Counted from the stretch's first letter, positions 11,721-23,938 are shown. The stretch is DNA of 64,000 nucleotides from Lomentospora prolificans (GCA_029532625.1 JARFXM010000008.1:2728001-2792000), one strand, 5' to 3'. A program made the numbers and translations. Notes: a model not told the origin generated them from the letters alone.

Positions 11721-13660
11721 CTACAGCTTGGCGCCCTTCTTTCTCCTGGCCTCCTTATCCTGATCCCTCAGGACCCGCCTCAGGATCTTGCCGCTAGGGC
11801 TCTTGGGAATCGCCTCCATAAACTCCACACCACCTTTAATCCACTTGTAGTGCGCCTTGTGGTCGGAGACATACTTGCTGATGATAGCGGCCAGCTCTTC
11901 GTCGGACTTGGAGGTGGCGTGCGGCGCCTTTACGACATAGGCCTTGGGGACCTCACCAGATTTCAAGTCGGGCACCTGAATTACGGCGACGTCGTCTACA
12001 TCGGGATGGGAGAGGATGTGGGCTTCGAGTTCGGCAGGGGCGACCTGGTGACCTTTGACCTTGATCAGCTCCTTAATCCGATCTACGATGACGATTTGCT
12101 CGTTTCCGGCTGGAGAAACGGCAACAAGAGCTTCGTCACCGGTTCGGATCCAGCGACCATCATCATGGTGCACAAAAGTTTCCGTTGTAGCCTTTTCGTT
12201 GTTCAAGTAGCCCAGTACAACGGCCGGGCCCTGGATGAGTAGTTCACCAGGAGTCTCATGGGCAGTGATCTCCTTGCCCTCTGGGTCGATGAGCTTCGCC
12301 TTGAGGCCGGGGAGCAGCGAGCCAGACGCTCTAGGGAAAATATCGTGCTCGCTGGGAGCAGTTACGACGACAGAGGTCTCCGTCATGCCGTAAGCCTGGG
12401 CTATCGTCCAGGTAGGGTACATCTCCTTGATCTCTTGAATTGTCTCCGCGCCAAGAGGAGCAGCACCACTGAAAACGAAACGCACACTGCTAAGATCGTA
12501 CTTGCGGCAGACGTCCTTCTGCTGAAGCATAGTGATGATGACGGGAGGTACAACGATGAGCTGGTTAATTTTGTACTTCTGAATAGACTCGAGGTAGTGG
12601 GTGAAGTCGAACTTGGGAAGCACGACGATGCCGTCTCCGCGCCACGTGCAGGTGTGCGCGATGACTACGAGAGCGTAGATGTGAGAGAAGGGGAGGAAAC
12701 AGAGAACGTTTTGGGTGTCGACACCCTTGGACTTTCGGCCGACGGTATCGTAAGTAACGTGTTGCAGGACGTTGGCGATAATGTTGCGGTGAGAAATCAT
12801 AACGGCTTTCTACTCGATTGTTAGAACTAATGCCAGTACTTCATCATCTGGCTAATTCTGTGAGACGACTTACCGGTAATCCAGAGGTACCGCTGGAATA
12901 GCAGAGGAACGCAGGTTGACGCGCTCCTTGGCCCTTGGTCCACTTGAGCGATTCCAATTGTGGAAGGCCGCGGCCCTCGGCAATGAGCTCTTCAATGGTG
13001 GTAAACACCCTATTCTTGAGCTCGAATCCAGGAGTATCCATGATGAAGATATTCTTCTCTGGAATCCCAGCTCCCTTTGCCGCCTTGAGGGCGGTATCCA
13101 ACAAAGGAACACATGTGACGAGAGCTTTTGCGCCCGAGGACTTCAGCTGGTGTTCGAGCTCTTCGGGAGAGTATACCGCATTGGCTGGAGTGACGATGCC
13201 ACAGAGTCGGTGTGCGCCATATGCGACGGTAATGTAATCGATCTAAACCATTCCATTATGAGCGAAAAGGGTCTCACAATACTTGACCTCCAGCTATCGC
13301 CACTTACAGTATTGAGCGCAAAAATGCCAATGACCTTATCCCAGCAAGTTCCCTCGTTAGGCGACCACCCTAACCTCTTCGCATAAGCACGCGCTAAGAA
13401 TTCCGCTCGGCCATAGAATTCGGGCGCGGAGTAAGTGCGGCCGGTGAGACCGCAAGTGAAGGGATTTCGGCTCTTGGAAATGGGGCGGCGGCCGAATTTC
13501 TCGCCTTGCATAAACTCTGCGACCGTGAGGTTATCAGGAGGATCTAGACATCAGGTATAACAGTTAGAGCGGTTCGGTTCGCCATAGCTTGTCTTGACAT
13601 TCGCCGGTTTTACCCACCGATAGGGAGCTGGGGCACCCAGGACGGAGGGGTGAAAACCAT
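11721..13660 (-). CDS. Acyl-CoA ligase, 4-coumarate-CoA-ligase-like, with peroxisomal signal AKL, 578 aa
   Basis: Exons 13660-13618, 13543-13308, 13242-12874 and 12809-11721 join in frame. The adenylate-forming (ANL) superfamily motifs are in order: the P-loop SSGTSGLPKAV across the last intron, FLPFSHIYAL, YGMTETSVVV, GELLIQGP, the hinge/ribose-binding TGDEALV and RIKELIKVKGHQV, and the catalytic lysine region PKSPSGKILRR. The final three residues are AKL, a classical PTS1, so the enzyme should act in the peroxisome. It would activate a carboxylic acid with ATP and CoA. 4CL-like peroxisomal ligases in fungi act on medium-chain, aromatic or branched acids feeding beta-oxidation. It is divergently paired with the zinc alcohol dehydrogenase at 14594. 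Confidence 0.92.
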
Positions 13661-14593
13661 GTTGAACACCGGGCAATTGGTCAAATGTGTAGATGTTTAG
13701 ATGTTGCGCAATCCAGCTGTTGAAATCGGGCCACTCTCTTATCGTGGGATATAAAGGTTGGTTGGAACTATTCGAGACGATTTCGTGAGAAGCTCCCTTT
13801 CGTAAGTGACATTTTCAGGGCGTCGCGACGATTGACAATTCCGGTGGCCCAAGCTCCCTCTCCCACCGGCATGCTGCTGCTCCACTGTCGCTAGGCACTT
13901 TTCGGTTGATGCGCTGGCGCTATTATGTGGTCGTTGTGGGGGGACGCATGTCGGGGATTTCAGATCGCCTATGCTCGAATGGGAATACCGAAGGAGAATC
14001 GAAGCCGAGCTACCTCGCTCGCAAAGTCACCGTCGGCCGATTGCTGTGTGGTGAAGCCGCCCCGCAAGAGACTGGGGCTAGCCTTCTCATGGTCGGAGTT
14101 CCGGGACTGTCGGAATAGCCTGCCAAACTTTGCTTGGCGCATACTTGAGGAAGCCGGGACAGGGACTTTTCTAGCATCGCGACCTGGTCATGGGGAATGG
14201 GGCGGCATAGTAACGTCCCCTTTGGAACATTTCCAGGACCTGGCATAGGATCACGGTGACCTTAGGATGTAGAGGCAGATGTTGAAGCCGTGAACTGACC
14301 CCGTCTTCTCCGCATCCTCATCGAGCCCAGGAAGTCCCCATCCCCTGTGGAGTTGAAGCCTGGGGTGCATGTGGGAGGTGATAGCGTTCGACTAGCTTCA
14401 GAGATTGCATTCTGGGCAGTCTGGGGTACGTTGTACTTAATAATTCTATACCATAATACAAAATCAGACGACTTCGTACTTTGTCTTGAATGGATGAGAC
14501 TGAACCCTTGCAAACAAGCGCATCCTGGCCAAGTGAACTACTATCTCAAATCTAATATCGCCTGCCACTGAAAGATATCTAAAATCGCCCACG
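13661..14593. promoter_or_regulatory. Shared divergent promoter, CoA ligase / zinc alcohol dehydrogenase
   Basis: The 933 bases separate two head-to-head genes. A palindrome CGGAGTTCCG at 14094-14103 (CGG-N4-CCG, everted-type zinc-cluster half sites) is a candidate site for a Zn2Cys6 regulator. Open frames in this gap (70-107 codons) show no domain. Confidence 0.45.
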
Positions 14594-16040
14594 ATGTCCG
14601 CCAACGTTCCCAAGACTATGTTTGCCTGGAGGAAGCACAGAGGAAACCCTGAGCCAGTGAGTCTAGTCTGCTTGGAAAAGATAACTGCAGGTCGGCCATA
14701 GTAACGTCTATGCGTAATTAGGTCTGGGAAGAGGTTCCCGTTCCCACGTGCCCTCCCAATGGCATTCTGTGCAAGATGGTTGCATCTGGAGGTACACTTG
14801 AATTGACAAGCTCAAACGAGCCTTCAGGGTTGATCAGCTATTAACCCGGTCGCATAGTTTGCCGAAGTGACCACTCTCTGCTCACGCTTGAGAAGCAGGC
14901 GGGCTGGTTCACCGACAAGTGGATTTTAGTAAGTTCTCATACTTGTGCAGTTCCCACAATGCAATCCGCGTTACTAACAATAATGACCAGGGTCATGAGG
15001 GCTGCGGTCGAATTATCCAAATTGGAGACCAGGTGGGAGAGACCAAGTTCAAGGTGGTAGGTTTGGAAAAACAAATTCTCACAAAGCCGCTGGTGAAGCG
15101 ATCGCTAAGGCACCCTAGGGCGACCTCGTAGCTCTTCATGCAGTACCGGGATGCGGGCAAGGCGACTGCACCGAGTGCTCCCGTGATCTTTCCCAGATTT
15201 GTGAGCGAGGTCACCACTCTGGCATTGGCCAGGATGGCTTTTATGCCCCATATGCGACGCTAGACATCCGCGGGGCCGTCCTTGTCCCTGAAGGTAGGTT
15301 TAACCTTGAAGCCAAACCTCCTGGTTTTCCTAACAGCAAATGTGCCTGTCGATCTTACGCTCGTATAATAGGTGTTTCAGCTGCCCAGGCGGCCGTTGCC
15401 ACCGACGCCGTAAACACTGCTTATCATGCCATCACCAGGAGAGGTGAGGTCAAGAAGCACGAGACCGTCTTTCTCTTCGGCCTCGGCGGTCTCGGCTTCA
15501 ACGCCCTCCAGGTCGTGTTAGATATTGGCGCCAGGATAATTGTGTGCGACGTGAGGCAAGAATGTCTCGATGAAGCTGCCAAGATTGGCGTTCCTGCGAG
15601 TGATATTGTGCCAATTGGCAAGTCTCCTGTTGAATTTGTTCAAGAGAACGACTTGAAAATAGACACTGTCTTAGACTTTGTCGGAACTCACCAGACGTTT
15701 GACGATTCGCAAGAAATTGGTACGTGGCGAGCCTATCCCAACGCCCTAACACGAGGTGGCTAACAATCAAACAGTGAGGCGAGGTGGAAAGCTCCTCTGC
15801 ATCGGCAGCTTGGACACCGAAAACACCATCCACATGAAGACTGGCACTCGAAAGAGGCTCAGCTACATTTTTTCGTACGGCGGCCAAGTCCAAGATCTGG
15901 AGCAGGTTCTCGATCTCATCAGGAGGAAGGTCATCCAGCCTCAGGTACAGGAGGGCAAATTGTCAGACTTCCCCAAGATTCTGAAGTCGTTGTGTAATGG
16001 CGAGTTTACTGGCCGTATGGCCCTGACTCAGTATGAATAA
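14594..16040 (+). CDS. Zinc-dependent alcohol dehydrogenase (MDR family), 352 aa
   Basis: Seven exons: 14594-14656, 14722-14791, 14858-14928, 14991-15056, 15119-15293, 15372-15719 and 15775-16040. The N-terminal GroES-like domain has the catalytic zinc Cys in SGVCRSDHS (about 46), then GHEGCGRI (His-Glu, about 69-70), and the structural-zinc cysteine group in GCGQGDCTECSRDLSQIC. The Rossmann motif is FGLGGLG, and the strand end IIVCDVR has Asp, which favours NAD+ over NADP+. Length matches the family. It should interconvert an alcohol and an aldehyde or ketone in the cytosol. In the bacterial caprolactone pathway an enzyme of this type oxidises 6-hydroxyhexanoate. It shares a promoter with the CoA ligase. 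Small exons are typical of fungal MDR genes; all junctions are in phase. Confidence 0.9.
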
Positions 16041-16319
16041 GCGGATGCTCAATAAGAGAAAAGAATTACGCCCTGAAGAAAATATTGCGTGCGCGTGTGG
16101 TAAACTTGCCAGTTTCACCGGGAGCTGCAGCACACCACGGTGAAGGAGGCTGGAGCTGCATGTCAAGGTGTGGCGGATCGTCAGTATGGTAGCATAGCCA
16201 CCGTAGATTTACAGGCTCGGCCGATCGGTTCACCGATCAGCTACGAGGGGATGCGGATCGGACCAAGCGAAATCAGTTGTACAGCTCGTAATCTATTAGC
16301 ATCAATCATATACAGTCGT

Positions 16320-17229
16320 TCAAGCGTTAACACTGGTGCCCTTGGGCATTCCGATTCCCACCGCCGCCGTAGTGCCGGCATCTACGGGCAAGATCACGCC
16401 GGTGATCCACCGCGCGTGGGGTCCGGCCAAGAATACGACGGCCGTTGCGCAGTCCCAGCCGGTTCCTTCCGTTCCGAGCAGGCTCCTAGCCTTCCTTGCC
16501 GCTCTCGCCTCCTCCGTCATTCCTTTCTCGTACATCATGGGGGTATAAAGCATCTAGGACCTATTAGCTTCCGAGGATTTTTTTTTGCTTAGATCACGTT
16601 TTACTTACACCGGGGCAGACACAGTTCACACGGATGCCGTCTTGGGCGTGGTGAGCAGCCATGGCACGGGTCATGTTGACAACCGCGCCTTTGGCCGTGG
16701 GATAGAGGAGGTGAGGAGTGCCACCCTTGAGACCGGCAACGCTGCCCATATTGATGATGCAGCCCTTGCCCTCGCCCTCGTTCTTCGCCATGGCCGGCAC
16801 GGCGTACTTGGCCATCTGCACCATGCTGGAGACGTTGATCTCCAGACTCTTGGCCCAGTTGTCCATATCGACCTCAACAGCGGTACCAGGAGCACCACCG
16901 ATGCCCACATTGTTGACGAGGATATCGAGGCGACCAAAATTTTCGAGAGCCAGGTTGACGGCAGCCTCGCAGTCCGTGGCGGAGGTGACATCACCCTTGA
17001 AGGGTATGCACTTACCACGGTTGGGCTTACCATTAGCCATGTCCGCCGTCTTGGTAGCCCAATCGAGGTTCATGTCCAGACACACGACATCGCAGCCATC
17101 ATCAGCCAATAGGATGGAGATGGCTCGGCCATTCCCAATGCCGTCGCCAGCGCAGCCGGCTCCGGTGACAATGGCCACCTTTCCCTTAAGGGACCGGGAA
17201 GGAGGGTCAGCTGAGAGATGTAACGACAT
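16320..17229 (-). CDS. Short-chain dehydrogenase/reductase (classical SDR), 284 aa
   Basis: Two exons, 17229-16609 and 16553-16320. The cofactor motif is TGAGCAGDGIGNG (residues 22-34, somewhat longer than the usual TGxxxGxG), and Asp52 in VVCLDMN points to NAD+. NNVG (about 106-109), Ser163 and the YPTAK active site (Tyr176, Lys180) are present. The second exon continues NCVCPG directly into MLYTPMMY. The protein is cytosolic with no targeting signal. It likely oxidises a secondary alcohol to a ketone, or the reverse. It is divergent to the esterase at 17929 and shares a 699-base promoter with it. Confidence 0.9.
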
Positions 17230-17928
17230 ATTCGGACAGGGAAAGGGGTGGGCAGAATAAGTGGAAAGGTATCTTGGAAAGATGGTTCGGATTTGGAGTA
17301 ATGCCTCGATCGGTCCCTTGTCAAATGCAATACTGGAATATCACGTCTTCAAACTATTAACACACTGCTCAAGGCCATGTCCTTACCTTTGAGGGTGTCC
17401 CGCAATTGATATGATAACCTGGCTCAGGATACAACCCCAAGCGAGAACCGGGGATAGACTGACCCTAGATGTAGCCGAGGGCCAGGATCATGGGAACAAT
17501 GAAGCAAAGGTAGGCTCGATGCAGTCCAGATTGCCGAAAAGGGGGTGTGGGGCTAGTGCCGAGTAGCCAGCGAGGGAAGGTGCGGGGTAAAGGCGAACGT
17601 TGCCGGAGTTCACCACCACCACAGCATTCTCGCAGCTTGCTTCTTCTATTGGGGAAGCAGATGGAAGGGATTAGCTGGCGACAGTGGTCTGTGCTTGAGG
17701 TCTAGACTAGGTCATCTAGAAGAGATAGTGAGCGACGAGCCGAGGCTTACTCGTTTACACGGATATGGCACCACATCCAATCGGGCAATAGCGAGACTAT
17801 GGGGCGGATGATTATCGCGAGACGTTCCTTTTTTCAGAAGCACAACATTCATTCTTCGGGGAAGACCTGCTAAGTCTTTCAAACGTCCTACTATTTAATT
17901 TTAACATCGAAGCTGAGCCGTCATCACA
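17230..17928. promoter_or_regulatory. Shared divergent promoter, SDR / HSL-type esterase, with two CCGAGG sites
   Basis: Head-to-head genes are separated by 699 bases. CCGAGG (reverse of CCTCGG, the reported core of FarA/FarB/CTF1-type regulators) occurs at 17475-17480 and 17740-17745. A regulator resembling that family is encoded at 28099. Two hits in this length is only mildly more than chance, so the assignment is tentative. Confidence 0.4.
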
Positions 17929-19053
17929 ATGGCCGATTTCTCTTGCTATGGTGGTCCCAGCCAGGAATGGCTCGCCCTCGCAGCGACGCTGCCTCCGCCG
18001 CCTCCCGCGGACCAGCCCATCCTCGAGAAGAGGAAGGTTATCAATGAAGGTAGGGAGGCCATTGCTGCAGAAGCTATGAAGACTCTTGCGTCCAAGGTCA
18101 CTATCAAAGATTATGCCATTCCCACGCGAGATGGCCACACTATCGAAGGTCGGACATACCGCCCAGTTTCAGTGGATGAGCAGGAAGTCTTACCGCTTTA
18201 TATTCATTTCCACGGTGGTGGTTACTTCTTTGGTACTCTCGCCTCTGAGGATGCCATCTGCTCGCGTATTGCGCTTGGTGCGCAGGTGATCGTCTTGAAC
18301 GTGAACTATCGCCATACGCCTGAGTACGTCTATCCTACTGCTTGGAATGACGGCCAGGACGCCTACGAGTGGGTTCACGGCAACATCAAGGAGTTGGGCA
18401 CGGATCCTCAAAAAGTTGTCATCGGTGGCATCTCTGCCGGTGCGCACATTACCTCCTCTCTTACTCTGCAGCGCAGACTAGGCAAGGCTTGTGTTACCTG
18501 CCCGGAGCCTGCGGGCCAAGTCCTCATGATCCCGTGTGTCGTTAGTATGTACTGCTACGAGCCGCAGTTGAAAAAGATGAAGGACCCATCCATCTCCTCG
18601 TACAAGGAGAACGAAAACGCGCCGATCCTACCCATGAAGGTGTGCAAATTCTTTTCGGATCTCCTCAAGATCGAGAACCCGCAGGTCGACGACTTGAAGC
18701 TCAACCCCGGAAACGCCACGCCTGAGCAAGTCAAGGGTCTTCCTCCCACCGTATTTGGCATTACGGGTCTTGATCCGTTGAGGGATGAAGGATTGCTCTA
18801 TGCCAAGATGTTGGCCGAAGCTGGGTAAGAAAAGAATCTGTCTCCACATTGCAGTCCTGTGCGTTCACCTAACCAATATTTGCCCGTTAGTGTTCCCACC
18901 GACATTAGCCTCTTCAAGGGAGTTCCTCACGGCTTCCGACGCCACGGATCGCTCACTGCTTCTGCTAGATGGGATAGAGTCATGGAGGACGGAATCAAAT
19001 GGGCCCTATCCAAGCCTACAGCAACATACAAGTTTGACGTCAAGGCCGAGTAG
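17929..19053 (+). CDS. Alpha/beta hydrolase, hormone-sensitive-lipase type esterase, 352 aa
   Basis: Two exons, 17929-18824 and 18891-19053. The HSL-family oxyanion motif HGGG is at residues 95-98. The nucleophile elbow is GISAG with Ser169, the acid is Asp282 in GLDPL, and the catalytic His312 is in GVPHGF, which the second exon supplies. A proline run (LPPPPPADQP) near residues 21-30 precedes the cap. No signal peptide is present, so it is intracellular. Fungal and bacterial members hydrolyse short esters and lactones; the caprolactone hydrolase ChnC of the bacterial cyclohexanone pathway belongs to the same broad fold group. Its position next to an SDR and near a Baeyer-Villiger monooxygenase suggests hydrolysis of the ester or lactone product. 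Substrate unproven. Confidence 0.9.
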
Positions 19054-19540
19054 TGTTGAAAATAGAGTCCATATACGTACCTCTAGACTCCAAATACTAC
19101 CTGTACTACGCCTACTCCCTGTAATTTTCATCGCAACTTCTTCCAAGTGGAGTCAAACAAGGATGAGTAGTGAGCGATGTGTCCCTGAATTGTATAGAAA
19201 ATGGAAATAGGGTGAATGCATCATGCACATAAACCTGCAATTGGAGAAAAGGTAGTGGATCAGAGTTTAGATTAATAACTATCAGCCGCAAGCCAAATGT
19301 GCATGAGCTCGATATCCACCTGTGGCACGTTGTAGCGTTGCATGGACATGGTGCTATACTCCACAGGTGTCACTAGAGCGCGTCCCAGAACTATATTCGT
19401 AGGTAAAGGCCGTAACTTTCCCAGTCAAAACAAGCATGACGGTTTATTGGATATTTATGTTCATTTAATAACGTGAAATATGAAGCTATGAATGGTCTAA
19501 CAATACATGAATCCGAGACATAAAAACATCAACTGAAAAT
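19054..19540. other. Convergent 3' flanks, no gene
   Basis: The end-to-end gap between the esterase and the first Baeyer-Villiger monooxygenase. AT-rich, with no motif or open frame of note. Confidence 0.6.
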
Positions 19541-21381
19541 CTATCCTTGCTTAATGACAAAATCAGAGTAGTTCCGCGCCGTAACCTCATCACATCGCTT
19601 CCTGTAGCCAGGAGCCGGGCCGTTGTACCTTGTCATCGACCTCTTTTGCTTGTGCGCCAAGTTCTTGTTGACACCCGTCATCCACGAGTCGACATCGTTA
19701 GCCAGAAGGCCCTTGCCACACTCGTGTACATGCTCCGTCCACATATCCATACCAGCCTCTGTCGCCTCGAGGTACTGGATGTTGTTGTCGCGGGCGTATT
19801 TGAGGTACTTGGCGACCCACTCCACAGCGTACTCGATACTACGGGGGATGTTGCCAAACATCTGGTGGGGACCCATGATCATGAACATGTTGGGGAAGTC
19901 CTTGACCGTGAGGCCGAGGAAGGTGCGGATGCCATCAGCCCAGACATCTTTTAGCTTGGTACCGTTGACGCCCTCGAAATCGACGGCATTAAAAGAGCCA
20001 GTGACAGCATCGAAACCGGTGGCGTAGATGAGGATGTCTACCTCGTAGAGCTCATCCCGAGTCTGAACACCGGTAGCCACAATCTTCTCGATGGGGTTTT
20101 CCCTGATGTCAACAAGCTTGACGTTGTCTTGGTTGAAGACCTCATAGTAGCCGCTTTCAAGTGGTACACGGCGGGTACCGAATCCGTGGTTCTTAGGAAT
20201 AAGCATCTCGGCGGTCTTGGGGTCCTTTACACGAGAGCGAATCTTCTCGGCGTAGAAAGCACTATAGAGGTCGTTGGCAGCCTTATCAGTGTAAATATCA
20301 CCATTGATGCTGAGAACCTTGGCGAAACCGGGAGTCTGGTAGAGCTTCTCCCAGTGCTCGAGGCGCTGCTCCTCAGACATATCGAAAACGCTCTTGGGGT
20401 CGGTGACGTGGATGAAGCAAGAGTAGGACTCAAGGCACTGCTTAAAAATGGTGGGGTACTTCTTGCGGATCTCCATCATCTCCTCCTTGGTAATCTTGGT
20501 ATTCCTCAGTGGCGCCGTCCAGTTGGCCGTGCGCTGGAATACGGTGAGGCTACCCACATCAGGGGCGATGGTCTGAATGGTTTGGATGGCGGTGGCACCG
20601 GTACCGATGATACCGACGCGCTTGCCCTTGAGGCTGGAGTGGTCCGCAGGCCACCTGGCGGTGTGCCACGCTTGGCCCTTGTAGTCGTTTACTCCGGGGA
20701 TGTTGGGAAGAGTGGGTTCGTTGAGAATACCCATGGCGGTGATAAGGTAGCGGCAGGAATAGGTCTTGCCATCCTGGTCGGTGAGGAGCCATGAGTTGCT
20801 TTCACTCTGCCAGTGCGCAGTTTGTATCCTGGTGTTGAACTGCATGTGCTTCTTGAGGTCGAACTTCTTGGTGAGGTACTGAATGTACTTGAGCGTCTCG
20901 GGCTGAGGGGAGAAGTGCTCAGTCCAGTCCCACTCGTCTAGAACCTCTTGAGAGAAAGAAAAGATGTACGAGTAACTCTCAGAGTCAAATCTCGCACCGG
21001 GATAACGATTCCTAATTTGAGTTCCTGGTTAGCTGACTTGACTTGACGCTACGATAAAATTGCAGAGTCGCACGAAAGAGCAAGGGTATTCTGGAGCAGA
21101 CAAGGGGGGGGCGTGCGTTGGCGTTGGATCAAGACTTACCAGAACCAGGTACCACCCTCACCAGAACCAGCCTCGATAATCTTTGCCCTGAATCCGAGTT
21201 CCCTCATTCGGTACATGGAGAAGATACCGCTGAGACCAGCACCAACAATGAGGACGTCATAGTCAAGGCTGGAGTTGGCAGCTGTGAAAGCAGAGGCCAG
21301 AGAGCTGGAGTCGCCGTTAGTGCCATTAGAGTGACCATTTACGCCGTTGGCGTGGCCGTTGGGGGCATCTGCGGAGATCAT
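19541..21381 (-). CDS. Baeyer-Villiger monooxygenase (flavoprotein, cyclohexanone-monooxygenase type), 570 aa
   Basis: Exons 21381-21140 and 21011-19541. After a 40-residue Asn/Gly-rich leader comes the first Rossmann motif VGAGLSG, then EAGSGEGGTWFW, joined across the intron to NRYPGARFDSESYSY. The BVMO fingerprint appears as YKGQAWHTARWP (consensus FxGxxxHxxxWP with Tyr in place of Phe). The second, NADPH-binding Rossmann motif is IIGTGATAIQ, and ATGFD marks the C-terminal FAD region. The enzyme inserts oxygen next to a ketone using O2 and NADPH, giving an ester or lactone. It is followed by a lactonase-like gene on the same strand and preceded by a convergent esterase. The RYPGARFDSESY region groups it with type I small or cyclic ketone BVMOs and makes it distinct from the second BVMO in this window. 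Confidence 0.93.
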
Positions 21382-22602
21382 GATGGAATGTGTAAAGGCA
21401 GAGAGAGGGAAGCAGGGTCCCCGGGGAAAAATAGAGAGAGAGGGAGCCTAGAGGAGGTGGAGAGTGTCTGAAGATGCTGGCTTGAGATTCGTGAAATATG
21501 ATGAAAGAGGGAGCGCAAAGGCAGAAAGATTGCGGATGGCTGGCGATGGTTGGCGGGCAAGGAAGATAGGAGCTCGCACAGAAATTGTGTATTCTCAAGG
21601 AACAAAATGGATGATATATCAATACACTCAAATCTCCATGCGTACGCTGTGCAACAAAATATCGCGCCAGGAAACCGCCGCAGATGCCGTCGCCGTCGCT
21701 GGCAAAGTTCACTCTGGGCTTAACATTTTTCTTTTCTTTTTGCCGACGTGTGGATTGCCAAGAAGGAGGGGAAGGTGACCGTGCACCATAGCCGGCATGT
21801 TGGGGAGAGCCGTTATCGTTGTCGCTGATCGAAGGGCATATTTGCGGGGTTCATCGAGGAACCGGGGAAGAGCGCGAGCAACCCCAGACTATCCCCGGAA
21901 TGAATAACCGGAAGGTAGCCGGGTGCTTTGGCGTGGAAGTGCCGGCAAGTCACACGGACTTCGTCTCCAACTCCGTGTCCGGTGGTGCTGGGGCTCTAAA
22001 CCCGATTAGGGTTGCCGGCGGGGTAGCTTTTTTCCCACCTCCACGGGGAACGGGCGCATCCATCCTTGTTGGCACATTGATAGGAAGGTTGGGGAAGCAG
22101 AAAGATGGGAGTTTCCCCGGGGGCCGGGATCTATGGACGTCACGCCAAAGGACCAAGTAAACAGGGCAAAGCGAGCGGCTGGCAACCTCTTTACGGTCAA
22201 GCGCAGGACGACGAAGGTTGGGCGTTCCGAGTCCGTGGGATCGTGGTGTGGTGGAATACGGAAATGGCGGTTTGCCACGTTGCCAGCTTACCGGTTTCAA
22301 TCTTAGCTCCTATCGAAAAAAGCAAAATGGGGCGCCATCCATATCAGCCTGGCTATTTGCGCGCCTTTCCTGACTCTTATGCCTATTCGGACGTACCCAC
22401 CTCTTGTTGTACGAGGTCAACAGTTTAACATGGACGTGGTTGAGCTCAGGTTCAAGTTTTAGGGGTATAGTGTGATTATTGTTATCTTTCAAAACGGCAT
22501 AATAGCCCGTGTTCCTTAGCTATTCTTGATTCTAAGCTTACGCCTCACTGCCAAGCCTAGGCCAGCCGCATCCGCACACTTAGTCGCCCACTATTACTTA
22601 GT
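21382..22602. other. Intergenic region with BVMO promoter, no gene seen
   Basis: 1.2 kb upstream of the BVMO start and downstream of the lactonase-like gene. The BVMO leader side (21400-21500) is purine-rich on this strand, i.e. a pyrimidine-rich tract on the coding strand just before the start, as is common in fungal promoters. Overlapping short frames have no domain. Confidence 0.55.
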
Positions 22603-23938
22603 TCAGTTAAGACCTTTGGACGTCCAGTAGTTGTTAAGGTCACGGAAGAATGCCCACTTCAGCCGCTTCCCCAAACCCTTCTCCTTCCAGTCGTTAATGC
22701 TCTCGGGGAAGTGTGCAATGCCATCACGGACGGTCGAGTCATGCGCAATAATGACAAACACGTTCTCGTTGCAGTCCAGCTCCTGCAACTGACCAACGGT
22801 CTTTGTAGCCAGCGGGATATCATGCCCAAACGTGATATCGTAGAGAGTATCTGTAGACTGCCGACCCCGAGCCTTCTGAAGCTCCTCCCACGCCCCACCG
22901 GGACATAGCGAGATATTGCTATGGGGGTGGCACGGATGGGGGGTGATGGTATCTGGGACGGGGAGGTGCCTCGAGGGCCGCAGGATACCAGCGTAGTGGC
23001 AAACATCGCCACCTAGTAGAACAAATGTATCCGGGCCCGTGGTAGTCCTCGCAAGGCCGCATAGATGGCCAACCGCATGACCTGGACTATCGAGGAGGTA
23101 GAACGAACCGTCTCCAAAGTAGTCGAAGGCGCGGAAACGACCAATCTGGGAGGTACCAGGGCCTTCAAACGTTATCTCGCGGAGGGTCCGGCCGCTAGCG
23201 AGTCACTCTTAGCTGGGGTTCCATGCGGGGGGGAGAATGGCAACATGGGTCACCGGCCACGCAACTGCAAGCAAGTCGACGGTGGTAGTGCAGGGTGTGG
23301 GGAATATGTGCTCACGCGTAATCGCTCTCCTGAATTGGGGATTTGGGGTTTGCCGGGGCCCCAGGGAGCATGGCATCCTTGAACCCGGGGCCAACCACCA
23401 AGTCGGTAGATGCAGGAAATGTGGAGGGATCCCCGATGTGGTCCCAGTGCCAGTGACTGCCCAGAGGTTAGCTAGTTTCAATGGATCAAGAAGCTCCCCA
23501 TCCTCTCCACTCCATTGCTTTCCCGACGAGCCCGTAGGCGAACAGGTGGGAGCTATAATAGTAATAGTTTGTGATACTGTACCTCCAGATAACGGCCTCA
23601 ACATCCTTTGTTGGGATGCCACTCTCTTCGAGGATATCAGCGACGTTCTTAGTCACTTGGATATCGTAGTTGGTGGTCGGAAGGTATTCCGTGATAGAAG
23701 GGGCGTATCCCGTGCTGTAATCCTTGCGGATACCCAGGTCGAACACTAGCTTCCTACCCGAGGGATGTTCCAATAGAAAAGAAAAAGAAGGCGAGTCCTT
23801 GAACTTATCAAGCCCCGGGACAGGCGGGGCCATGAATCTCTCGAGAATGGCAGGCCCAAAGTTGACGGGGTTGATAACCTTCACGGTGATGGTCTGCTGA
23901 CCCTCGGGCAACTGAACAATGGAGTTAGCTAGGGACAT
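22603..23938 (-). CDS. Metallo-beta-lactamase-fold hydrolase, lactonase-like, 362 aa
   Basis: Exons 23938-23583, 23456-23316 and 23194-22603. The second exon supplies the zinc motif SHWHWDHIGD (HxHxDH, His120, His122, Asp124, His125). Further ligands follow in the third exon: SPGHAVGH, then GGDVCHY and IIAHD near the C-terminus. This is the layout of quorum-quenching lactonases and related fungal MBL hydrolases, which open lactones or cleave thioesters with two zinc ions. No signal peptide is seen. It lies on the same strand as the upstream BVMO and is divergent to the transporter at 24782. In context the most likely job is hydrolysis of the BVMO-made lactone, possibly complementing the HSL esterase. 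Thioesterase activity cannot be excluded. Confidence 0.88.

Noticed and set aside
20129..20794. 221-codon forward open frame opposite the first BVMO
   Set aside because: Antisense shadow of the monooxygenase exon, no domain of its own.
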